Part shown: one piece after another, positions 10,471 to 21,420 of the stretch
Numbering within the stretch: the stretch's first letter is position 1
Layout of the letters: each line of letters starts with the position of its first letter
Assembly: GCF_963455315.2 (NCBI RefSeq)
Contig: NC_083317.1
Coordinates: 34,311,792-34,375,791, forward strand
Reading direction: 5' to 3'
DNA from: Globicephala melas
Taxonomy: Eukaryota > Chordata > Mammalia > Artiodactyla > Delphinidae
DNA length: 64,000 nucleotides
Position numbers and translations under genes: made by a program
The notes under the pieces: model-generated
The model's input: the letters and a program-made list of their open reading frames with translations, nothing else
The model's database searches: none
Told to the model about the DNA's origin: nothing

Positions 10471-11851
10471 AAAATTCAACATCCATTTATGATAAAAACT
10501 CTTACCAAAGTGGGTATAGAGGGAACATATCTCAACATAATAAAAGTTATTTATGACAAACCCACAGTCAATATAATACTCAACAGTGAAAAGCTGAAAG
10601 CCTTCCTGCTAAAATCTGGAACAAGACAAGATGCCCACTCTCACCACTTTTAATTCTACATAGTATTGGAAGTCCTAGCCATAGCAATCAGACAATAAAA
10701 AGAAATAAAACGTATCCAAATTGGAAGGCAAGAGGTCAAATTGTCCTTATATGCAGATGACATGATACTAAAGACTCCACACAAAAACTACCAGAATTGA
10801 TAAATGAATTCAGCAAGGTAGCAGGATACAAGATTAACATACAGAAATCAGTTGCATTTCTTTACACTAACAATTAAATATCAGAAAAAGAATGTAAAAA
10901 TATAATACCTTTTAAAATTGCACTCCCAAAAATAAAATACTTAGGAGTAAACCTGACCATGGAGGTGAAAGATTTATACACTGAGAACTATCAAATATTA
11001 ATAAAGGAAATTCAAACTGGTATAAAGAAATGGAAAGATATCCTATGCTCTTGGATTGGAAGAATTAATATTGTTAAAATGGCCATACTACCCAAAGCAA
11101 TCTACAGATTTAATGTGATTGCTATCAAATTACCCATGACATTTTTCACAGACCTAGAACAAATAATCCTAAAATTTATATGAAGCCATAAAAGACCCAG
11201 AATTGCCAAAGCAATCCTGAAGAAAAAGAACAAAGCAGGAGGCATAACCCTCTCAGACTTCAGAAAATACTACAGCCACAGTAATCAAAATGACATGGTA
11301 TTGGCACAAAAACATATATATGGATCAATGGAGCAGAAGAGAAAGCCCAGAAATAAACCCACACACTTACAGTCAATTAATCTTCGACAAAGGAGGCAAG
11401 AATATACAATGGGGAAAAGATAGTCTCTTCAGCAAGTGGTGTTGGGAAAGTTGGACAGCCACATGTAAATCAATGAAGTTAGAACACACCCTCTCACCAC
11501 ACACAAAAATAAACTCAAAATGACTTAAAGACTTAAGCACAAGACATGACACCATAAAATTCCTAGAAGAGATCATAGGCAAAACATTCTCTAACATAAA
11601 TCCTACCAACGTTTTCTTAGGGCAGTCTCCCAAGGCAACAGAAATAAAAACAAAAATAAACAAATGGGACTTAATCAAACTTACAAGCCTTTGCACAGCA
11701 AAGGAAACCACAAGCAAAATGAAAAGACAACCTACAGAATGGGCAAAAATATTTGCAAACGATGCGATCTACAAGGGCTTAATTTCCAAAATATAGAAAT
11801 AGCTCATACAACTCAACAACAAAAAACCACACAATCAAAAAATGGGCAGAA
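10471..11851 (+). pseudogene. L1 ORF2 reverse transcriptase to C-terminal fragment (inverted 5' segment)
   Basis: It starts inside the reverse transcriptase domain (KIQHPFMIKTLTKVG) and includes the catalytic YADD box (LYADDMIL, about 10748-10771). It continues through the thumb/connection part (10959-11183: KEIQTGIKKWKDILCSWIGR) and the C-terminal region (11290-11523: NPHTYSQLIFDKGGKN; 11664-11870: GLNQTYKPLHSKGN). Several frameshifts and stops separate these blocks, and there are small deletions just after YADD. Confidence 0.9.
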
Positions 11852-12880
11852 GACTTTTGCTCATTTGTAAGCTGGGTAGTCTATGTCTTTCTTAGTAATG
11901 TGAAGTAGTTCTTTATATATTCTGAATATAAATCCTTTTCCAGATATATTTTTACAGACATCTTCTCCCATTATATGGTTTGCTGTTTTCATTCTTTCAG
12001 CAGTTTCTCTGGAAGAACAGAATTCTTCATTTTAATAAGATTTTATTTTCTTTTATGAATACTAAATATATTGTGCTATTTATGAAAGCATTGCCTACTG
12101 AAAAATCATGAAGTTATACCTCGATAATTTCTATAAGCCTTGTAGTATTTTTTTCACATTTAGATCTATAATCTATCTAGAAACATTTTTTTTGTATATG
12201 GTTCAGGTTCTGGTTTTTCCATATGGACATTTAGTTGATGAAAAAACACTTATTAGAAAAACTTTTTTCTTCTCCACTGATTGTATTGGCAAGTTTGTCA
12301 CAAATCAGGTTATTATACTCATAGATTTATTTCTTCAGTCTAAGCTGTTCTATTGATTTGTCTTTTCTTGCATGGTATCATACTGGCTTAATTACTACAG
12401 TTTTATAATGTCCTTATATTCTGTGTTTTATGTCCTCAAATTTTTCTTCAATATTGCATTAGCTAATCTAGATTATCTGAGTTTAAACATTCATTTTAGA
12501 ATAAACTTGTCAATGTCCACAAAAAAAGTAATGCTGGGGTTTTACCTAGGATTATCTTAAATCTATAGATAAATTTAAGGATACACATCTTAACAATATT
12601 TCCTCTTCTGATTCATGAATGTGGTATAGATCTTCATTTGTTTAGTTCTTGAATTTCTCCTAGCAATATTTTATAGATTGAAGTATACAGATTGTGCACA
12701 TTCTTTATTAGATTTACTCTTAGATGTTTTATGCTTTTTGCTGCTATTAGAGATGGAGGGTGTTTTTCAAATGTCATTAAAATCATAATTTATATGTAAA
12801 TACAGTTGATTTCTAAATATTAACTTTGTATCTAGCAACATTTTTAAATTCACTCTAACGTAGTTTTCCTCTTTTCCACA

Positions 12881-15800
12881 TTCTTCCTTTCTCTTTTTTA
12901 ATGTAAGACCCCTTCATTTGAAAAAAGAATTTTTGTAGCCCTGTTCAATGCTACTCACATATTGTTATACGATCTTTTCCACAGTTCTGTGATGATAATC
13001 AAGGATAAATCATTTAGATTTATGTCAATTGCTAAAATAAGACCATATTAAAGTGTTATTTGGAATATTTTCATCTATCTGAAAAGTTAATCCTTTCTAT
13101 AAAAATCAGAGTAAAGGAGTCTTCTAAAAGTGTTGTCATCAGTGTATAGAAAAGAGAGATAAGAATGAAATTTTAAGTCATTACTATAAACAAATCAGTG
13201 TCCACACACACAATGCCAAGAATAGGACTGAGGTAATTTGGGGATGATTTAGATAATGAAAAATTTAATCGATTTTCTTTCTCCTTTGTATGTGGATCAA
13301 ATTTTCTAGTGAGGATTCTGTATGTATTTAAATTTAGTACATAAGTTTATTCTTTAATTTGACAAACATTTATTATGTACCTACTAAGTACCAACTACAA
13401 GAAATAAGGAAGGATTTTTCAGTCTAGTGAGAGATATACAACTACTGAGGCAATAAAAATTCGGTGATTGTTTTCTTGATAGGAAGAAAGGAATTGATGC
13501 TTCTCAGTTTGGGAGGTATGATTAAGAAGTAAGGTAGAAGTAGGGAAATGAGGTATAAACGTTGTCTTAGCTGAGACATGAAAAAAAAACAGTAGTTTTA
13601 TCCAGGCAAAGAAAGGGAAGATAACATTTAGCAGAAGAATGAATAATATGTGAAATTGATAAATAAGTACAAATATTAGATGTCTCTAAACAATATCCCC
13701 TGATTGACTTTTAAATATAATTTTTTGTTTTTCTCCCCCCCGTGGATAAATTCTGTCCTCCACCATCTCTCCTCCATCCTCTACTGTAAAGTACTTGGAG
13801 GATTACTTTGTAATTTTTTTCCTTGCAAATGAGATATAGAGCCATATGACCTTTAATATCTTAGCACCAAAGATAAAAACCCGGGACCATTTTCTTAGAA
13901 GAAGGATAGTTTTATTTATGGTACTGGAATGAATATGGAATTAGATTACAAAATTGGATTTCTCTTCTCTTTCATTTTGTTCTCTTTCTATTCCTCACCT
14001 TACCGTGTTCTGGAAAGGTACAGATTTCCATTTTACCTTCAATATACAGTAAACTTTATGTAATGAGCTGGGCTACTAGAGTTCAAAGAGAGGCATAAAG
14101 CATCTAAGAACTTCTTTCTTTTTTAGAACTTCTTATTTTTTTTAATTTAAATTATTGAAATGTAATGATTTTTAAAGCACTTTGAGTGATTTTTGGGATA
14201 TAAAATTATAATCATATATCTTATGTATTGTTTAAGAGGAAAAATATGATATGCTATTTTACTCTTATGTTCAGCCTTTTGAGAATATAAGAACAAACTA
14301 TTAAATACCCAAACACAAAATACAAATACATGCACTTTCCTCTACTAAATATAGGAACAAAAGTAATCCATCCAGATAAAAGGTTGATATAATCAAATAA
14401 AACAAAATTTCAAAAAATAACAATGAGGATTATGCTGGTAATAATGAACCAGGATTTGAATAACAGGAGAACGACTTCATGCCTATAGTCTTAGGTATAT
14501 GCTCTATCACAGATATATACATGTGTATGTGTATATATATATATATATATATGTATATAATGCTATATTACCACTTTGTTGCTAACTTACTTATATCTAT
14601 TATTTTAGCCAAAAGATAAAGAAATAACAATACTAGCCAAAGCCATGTCCTGTTTGATGACTTCTCATAGGAAAATAAACAACAACTAAAAAGAATTATT
14701 TACACATGTGCACTTTTGTGTGTGTGTGCTTGTGAGTTCAAACATTGAACTCTACTTAGGGAGTTAAGGTCCTACTCTTCATCTTTTCTAAGATTGGGGA
14801 AAAAAAAATGTTTTTTTCTTTTTCCCTTCCAGGGGTGAGAGGTGGCCTTTTTACTAATCTCCAGGAGTACTTATGAATTAATTGAAACTTGGCAAAACCT
14901 TTCACTTTAAAGAATGGAGGTGGTTATGTTATAGAACCCCTGTTAAAAAAACAGAGGCTTTGAAGGTACTGCCCTGTCTCTACAAGTTATTTATTCTCAG
15001 GAAGAGAATATCAAACCTGCTCCAATTCTTTTCAGAAAAAGTGCTTCTTGCATGAGTTTTATTTCTAGAACCATATGCCAAAATAACTTTAATCTTCTGA
15101 GTCATTCTTAAAACTTTAAAAAATTTAAATTCTGAAGTATTCTCTTTGGAAAAAATAAGGGTGGGATGGCAAGATGCTGGGCCATAAAGAGAACCTTCAG
15201 ATAGGGCAGTCGGGGAGACAAATGAGAAATATTGCACGACTCAAACTTTATTGACCCAACAGATGTTTAGGAATTGTTCTTTAACCTTTCCATCAGTTTA
15301 CAAGCCTTCACTGAAATATGAATATATCCAGAGAATTGAAACAAGGTTTTTAAAAGTGCAGTCAATTGAAATTCATATTTAGAGAAATTTCTCAGATTCT
15401 AGGGCAGCTACTTTCCAGTGTGAATTATTATTATTATTTTTTCCCTCTGAATGACACAATATTTTCTGCACACCTAGTTTTAAACTGTGAGAAAAAACAT
15501 GAATACTGTTTTATGCTAAATGTAACAAAAAGATAGCTATTTTCTATTTCAACATTAGATGTTTGCTTATAGTATGTCAAGTGTTTTGAGCAGTAAACCT
15601 GCACTCCTGAAACTGAAAAGTACTACCATCTCCTGGGTATTCATGAAAACTGCATAAATGATTACAGTGCTAGTTGTAACAACTCCTAATATGTTCACTA
15701 CAAACTTGAAGATTCCTCTGCTGGGAGCTCTCATCCCAGTGAGCAAAGAGGCAAAATTCAAAATCTTTATTGAGGCTTTTCCAACTTTTTCAATCAGTCC

Positions 15801-17535
15801 ATAAAGTAAAGTGAAATGATTCCACAAGTTTCAACTAAACAAATACTTCCAAGCAAATCAGTATAAAAGGATCATTTTTAATCCTGAGACATTTTCAGGT
15901 CATGTAAAAATTGTTTGTCAAATATAATTGTTCTTTGTCCCTTTTTAAACATCATGATGTTTGGCTTTGAAATGTATTTGACTATAGTAAAATTAACAGT
16001 ACACAGCAATTTATATGTAGATTCTAAATTGGTGAGTACAAAGATTCAGAACCTCAAAGAGAGCCTGCAAAATATAATTATAAACTGGAACAGAAAGAAT
16101 CCTCGGTTTCTGCAACCTACTTAGAGATATTCCTAGTAGAAATATAGTATAGAATATTGCAAATATTCCAATGACTACTGTCAGGAATTCACTAAAGTTT
16201 CTAAGCCTCCTTTTCCCACTGGGGAAGAAATAATTGTTCTTCAGGCATAAATTATTCACAGAAAAATAATACTCCTTTATTTTATGTGCTGTTTAAAGTC
16301 TTACAAAGCACTTAAATATGTGTTTAAATGTTAAACTAAATATTTATATACACATATATGTAAATATATATAATAATCATATGTAATACATAATAGATAC
16401 ATATATACATATATAAAATTTGGAACTCAGAACAAAATTATGTGATTGAGTTCACATTCTCACAATAATGAGATTGATATTATTAATCACATCTTTTTAT
16501 GAGGAATCTAAGGCTTACAATAATAAATTATCCAAAGTAACATAATTAGTAAATGATAGACCTGGATGCAAAGTAAATTCTTTATAGAGTTGATGTCCTA
16601 TGAACTTTCCATGCACCAAGAGAGGAAAATATCCTAGAATTATTATTTTAAAAAGCACCGTAGAACCTAAATATTGAATACCAGAATGCAATACTTTGGG
16701 TTTCCAATTGCTGAAATGTCCCTGTGAGGGTCACCTCTTTTTCTACATCCTTACCAATCACGGCTCCAGCCTGAAGTGATTAGTCAGAAAGGTAAATGCA
16801 ATAAATTAATTCTTAAACCACCAGGTGTAACTGCATAAGTGACTATTTTCAGAGGTTAATTTTCTCTCCTGAGGAAAGACTAGAATCCCAGAAGGAATTT
16901 GGACACCCTAATATATCATGGATTAAGTTCATGCCTTTGAAACTGCAGTGATTTATTCTATCCAAAGATAAGATAAATGGAAGAATACCAGAGGAAACAA
17001 AAATAGAAATTGGATTTACCATTTCTTTTTCCTAAATGAAAGGATTTACTCAGGAAGCTTTTTACCTAATCATCTCCCATTGAAAAATGTAAATCTCCTA
17101 AGTACTGCAATGGGAGTCATCTTCAAAGAATTCCAAATATGCCCTGGTTTCAAGGCATACCATTAATTTTACATTATTCATCATCTTCAATGTCAAAAGT
17201 TGTATTCTCATCTATTAGATCATCAGCTAGATGACAATTATTACTCAGCCATTATTCACTTCAGAACACATGCAACTATCTTTCCCAGCTGGCCAAAACG
17301 AAATCTAAGAGATCTGAAAAAAAAATGCTGGAGGAGCAATGTATTTGAAAATGTACCAACAGTTTCAGAATTCATAAATTGTGAAATGATTGTGGTAATG
17401 GCCAGGATGAAGTGTAGCCTATAGCTTGCAATGGTAATAACTAAAACTCTAGAGGGAATACAAAGAGAAACTATGAAAGGCTCTAAAAAGAAACAGTAAC
17501 AGACAGATTGAGGATGGAGGTCAAAACTTGAAGAG
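12881..17535. other. Mostly unique sequence with ancient repeat scraps
   Basis: AT-rich and without credible exons. 13355-13450 resembles the old L2/MIR-type block with ACAAACATTTATTATGTACC. 14521-14558 is a (TA)n microsatellite with TG flanks. 16330-16420 is AT-rich, TATATA-like. Small open frames on both strands have unremarkable composition and no recognisable motif. Confidence 0.55.
16440..16615 (-). repeat. MIR SINE remnant
   Basis: Ordered blocks match the MIR consensus on the minus strand: a GATATTATTAAT stretch, TTTTTATGAGGAATCTAAGG, TCCAAAGTAACATAATTAGT, then GATAGACCTGGATGCAAA. Confidence 0.65.
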
Positions 17536-17752
17536 GGGCTTCCCTGGTGGCACAGCGGTTGAGAGTCCGCCTGCCGATGCAGGGGACGCAGGTTCGTGCC
17601 CCGGTCTGGGAGGATTCCACATGCCGCGGAGCGGCTGGGGCCGTGAGCCATGGCTGCTGAGCCTGCGCGTCCGGAGCCTGTGCTCCGCAACGGGAGAGGC
17701 CACAACAGTGAGAGGCCCGCGTACCGCAACAAAAATAAATAAATAAATTTAA
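17536..17752 (+). mobile_element. CHR-1-like tRNA-derived SINE
   Basis: A near full-length copy with its A-box region at the start, B-box-like GGTTCGTGCC and a tail of AAATA units. Perfect 13-bp TSD AAAACTTGAAGAG at 17523-17535 and 17753-17765. Confidence 0.97.
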
Positions 17753-18059
17753 AAAACTTGAAGAGAATCCAACGTAGTGGTGAGTTAATAGCTTTTTTTC
17801 CCCCTTTTTTTATCTCCCATAATTGATCTGAGAGCAAGCTGGGCCCCTTAACTGCATAGAAGCCATGGACAGGAAAATCTCCCAGAGAAGCCCCATTAAA
17901 AATGGGACTGTGAAAAGGAAACTCTTCTGCTGGAGAATGCAAGAGGAATCCCTAGTGGGATTTTATTGTTGTTGACTTGTTTTGGGTTTGTTTCTTTCCT
18001 GGACCTGCTCTGAAGTCAGCCAATATTAACTGGTTACAGCAGCAGAGAAACCTAAAACC

Positions 18060-18880
18060 TTAAGAGAAATGGATCATTCATACATTGCTGGTGGGAATGT
18101 AAAATGGTACAACCACTCTGGAAATCAGTATGGTAGTTTCTTAAACAAAACTAAACTTGTATTTACCATACAACTCAGCATTTGCACTCTTGAGTAATTA
18201 TCCCAGAGAAATGAACACTTATGTTCATACAAAACCTTGTACAGGAATACTCAAAGCAGCTATATTCATAACAGCCAGAAATTGGAAACAATCCAACTCT
18301 TCAATGGATCAATAGTTAAACTGTGGTATATCCTTACCAAGAATACTACTTAGTATTAAAAAAGGTTAAAAGCAATGATAAATGCAACAACCTGAATGAA
18401 ACTCAAGGGAATTATGCTGGGTGAAAAAGACAATCTCAAAAAGTCACACACTATAAGATTCCACTTATGCAATGTTTCTTAAATCACAAATTATAGAAAT
18501 GGAGAACAGATTAGCAGTTGATAGAGGTTAGAAAGCAGGTTAGTAAGGGGACTGGAAAAGGTGACTGTGATTATAAAAGGGGTAGATGACAGATCCTTGT
18601 GACAGAATTGTTCTGTATCTTGAGTATTATGGTAGTCATACAAATCTACACGTGATAAAATTGCACAGAACTACATTCACAAATTAGTGTATGTAAAACT
18701 AGTGAAATCTGGTATTGTCAGTAGACTGCATCAATTTCCTAATTGTGATACTTTACTCTAGATATACAAGATGTTACTATTGGGGAAAACTTAGTGAAAG
18801 GTATATAACATTTCTCTGTATTATTTCTTATACTTGCATCTCAATATACAATTACCTCAAAATAAAAAGTAAAAAACCCC
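18060..18880 (+). mobile_element. Old L1 3' fragment, sense
   Basis: It contains diverged ORF2 C-terminal sequence (ATTGCTGGTGGGAATGTAAA, then CCACTCTGGAAATCAGTATG) followed by 3' UTR-like sequence and an A-rich end near 18850-18880. It is much more decayed than the L1 copies with readable TSDs. Confidence 0.8.
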
Positions 18881-18939
18881 ACAAAACCCTGAGAGAAATC
18901 CTGTCTAGGCACATATAGCTAAAAATATCCCTTTGAACA

Positions 18940-19636
18940 CTGGCTTTGCTGCATCCCATACATTTTCATTTTTATTCATACTAAACTATTTCCTAATTTC
19001 CCTTGTATTTTTTTTTTCTTTGACCCATTGATTGTTTAAGAGTATGTCATTTAACAGAATCACAGATATAGAGAACAGACTGGTGGTTGCCAAGGGGCAG
19101 GGGCTTGTGGAGGGATGGAGTGGGATGCTGGGGTTAGCAGATGTAAGCTTTCATATATAGAATGGATAAACAACAAGATCCTACTGTATAGCACAGACAA
19201 CTATATTAAATATCCTATGATAAACCACAATGGAAAAGAATATTTAAAAAAAGCATGTATATATATATATATATATATGTATAACTGAATTACTTTGCTG
19301 TATAGCAGTAATTAACACAACACTGTAAATCAACAATACTTCAATTAAAAAATAACAGAAAAGAAAATTAAGAGTGTGTTAAATTGCACATATTTTAAAA
19401 TTTTCCTGTTTTTCTTCTGCTATTGATTTCTAGCTTCATTCCATTACAGCCAGAGAAGATACACTGTATGCGTTCAATCTTTTAAAATTTATTAAGACTT
19501 GTTTTGTGGCTTAATATTTAATCTAACTTTAACATTATATTTGAAGCAACTTTCTTGTGACAGCATATATTTGATCCAATGTGACAATCTCTGTCTCTTA
19601 ATTGGTGTGTATTTCATGCACTTACATTTATTACAA
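18940..19636 (-). mobile_element. Old antisense L1 fragment (ORF2 5' part), split by another L1
   Basis: 18940-19054 and 19368-19636 match the complement of the ORF2 endonuclease region (TTTGCTGCATCCCATA at the left, CTTACATTTATTA near the ORF2 start at the right). A younger L1 3' end at 19055-19367 interrupts it. The right-hand piece has internal deletions. Confidence 0.7.
19055..19367 (+). mobile_element. L1 3'-end insertion, 5'-truncated
   Basis: It contains L1 3' UTR sequence (ATAGAGAACAGACTGGTGG, then CCTACTGTATAGCACAG, then CTATGATAAACCACAATGG). This is the sense version of the 3' UTR seen antisense at 9550-9850. There is an internal (TA)n run near 19257-19279 and an A-rich end. The flanks share TTAAGAGTATGT (19036-19047) and TTAAGAGTGTGT (19368-19379), a TSD with one mismatch. 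Confidence 0.75.
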
Positions 19637-21185
19637 GCCAATCTTCTAATTTATATGGAATTACAAGAGCCCCAAAGAGCTGAAACAATTTTTAAACAGA
19701 AGGATAAAGTTGGAGGACTCATGCTTCCCAACTTCAGAACTCACTACAAAACTATGATAATCAAAATAGAGTGGTACTGGAATAAGGATAGGTATATAAA
19801 CCAATGGAATAGAGTTGAACCTGTACTTTTATAACTAGTTTTTGACAGAATTGCCAAGTCCATTCAATGGAGAAAGAACAGTCTCTTCAATAGATGATGC
19901 TGAGACAACTGAATTTTCACATGGAAAATAATAAATTTGGACCTCTACATCAAAGCATATACAAAAATTAACTAAAATTTAATCAATAACCTAAATATAA
20001 GAACCAAAACCATAAAACACTTAGAAGAAAACATAGAGGTAAATCCTCATGACTTTGGATTTGGCAATGGATTCTTAGATAGAACACCAAAAGCATGAGG
20101 AACAAAATTTAAAAAATAGATAATTTGAACTTTATAATAATTTAAAGTTTTTGTGTATCAAAATGCATTATCAAAAACTGTAAAAAGACTATGTAAAGAA
20201 AGGAAGAAAATGTTGCAAATCATATATCTGAAAAGGATTTAATACCCATAATATATAAGGAAATTCTATAACTCAAGAATAACAGAAACAAACAACCAAA
20301 TTAAAAAAATGGGCAAAGGACTTCCATAGTCATTTGCCCAAAGAAGATATATAGATGGTCAATAAGCACATGAAAAGATGCTCAACATAATTAATCATGA
20401 GAGAAATGTAAATCAAAACCATGATTAAATAGTACTTTACACATACTAGGATAGCTATAATCCAAAAAAAAAAACAAAAGAAAAGAAAGGAAAAGAAAAA
20501 AAGTGTTGGTGAGAATGTAGAACGTTGGTGAGAAGGTAGAAATTAGAATCCTTGTACATTACTAGTAAGAATGTACAGTAAAGAAGAGCTACTCTGGAAA
20601 ACAGTCTGACGATTCTTCAGAAAGATAAACACAGAATGACCTCATAATATAGCAATTTCGTTCCTAGGTATATACCCCAAAGAATTGAAAGCAGAGACTC
20701 ATACCTATATTTGTACACCAATGCTCATTCCAGTATTATTCACAATAGCCAAAAGCTGGAAATGAGCAAAACATCCATCAACAGATGAATAAACAAAATG
20801 TGGCATACACCTACAATGGAATATTATTCAGCCATAAAAGAGAATGAAGTTCTGATAAATGCTACAACATGGATGAAACTTGGAAACATTATACTAAGTG
20901 AAATCGGCCATACACAAAAGGACAAATGTTGTACAATTCCACTTGTATAAACTATCTATAACAAGCAAATTCCTAGAGACAGAAAGAGATCAGAGGTTAC
21001 TTGGAGCCGGGAAGAGAGGGAAATAGGGAGTTATTGCTTAATAGTTATAGAGTTTCTGTTTGGGGTGATGAAAAAGCTTGGGAAATGAATAATGGTGATG
21101 GTTGCACAGTATTGTAAATATAATTAATGCCATTGCATTGTACACTTAAAAATGATTAAATGGCAAATTTTATTATATATACATT
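19637..21185 (+). mobile_element. Old L1 3' part, sense
   Basis: ORF2 C-terminal sequence is readable in short frames (19640-19834: LIYMELQEPQRAETIFKQ, then GGLMLPNFRTHYKTMI). The 3' UTR follows, ending near 21185. An A-rich tract with AAAAGAAAAG units at 20461-20500 interrupts the ORF2-like sequence. The beginning abuts the antisense L1 fragment ending at 19636. Confidence 0.85.
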
Positions 21186-21420
21186 TTTCTAGGATTGGAG
21201 GACAGATCTGTAGTTATTTGGGTTTGGAGATGGGGAAATGGCGTGTTTACAAAGGGTCAGCATGGGGGACTTCTTTGGGGTGATGGATCTTTTCTGTATA
21301 TTGATTGTGTTGGTGATACACAACGCTACACATTTGTCCTTATTCATAGAATTGTATACCAAAACACGTGAATTGCGTTGTGTGTAAATTTAAAAATTTA
21401 ATCCATTCCCCAAAATAAAA
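21186..21420 (+). mobile_element. Old L1 3' UTR-like fragment
   Basis: Includes GGGGTGATGGATCTTTTCTG and TTGTGTTGGTGATACA, as in old mammalian L1 3' ends. It is followed by ATAGAATTGTATACC and an A-rich end with AAAATAAAAATA. It may be a separate insertion or the tail of a related element. Confidence 0.6.

Larger units (their letters stand above)
9547..11851 (-). mobile_element. Twin-primed (5'-inverted) L1
   Basis: 9547-10470 is L1 3' UTR plus the ORF2 C-terminal part on the minus strand, with its tail as a T-rich run at the left edge. 10471-11851 is the preceding part of ORF2 on the plus strand. The plus part ends at the point in ORF2 (…KKWAED) where the minus part begins (…EDLKRYFS). The two are therefore contiguous in the source RNA and inverted in the genome. 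Flanking TSDs are GACTTCTGTTCATTT (9532-9546) and GACTTTTGCTCATTT (11852-11866), with two mismatches. The TSD lies in the old antisense L1. Confidence 0.93.
7320..12880 (-). mobile_element. Old antisense L1, split into three pieces by younger L1 insertions
   Basis: Three pieces read as one diverged L1 3' part on the minus strand. They are 7320-7749 (3' UTR and ORF2 end), 9232-9546 (matches the complement of the ORF2 C-terminal segment) and 11852-12880 (further 5' in ORF2). The pieces are collinear once the two younger elements at 7750-9231 and 9547-11851 are removed, and each younger element is bounded by a duplicated piece of this host. Both outer limits are approximate. The sequence is too diverged to keep an open frame. 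Confidence 0.75.
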
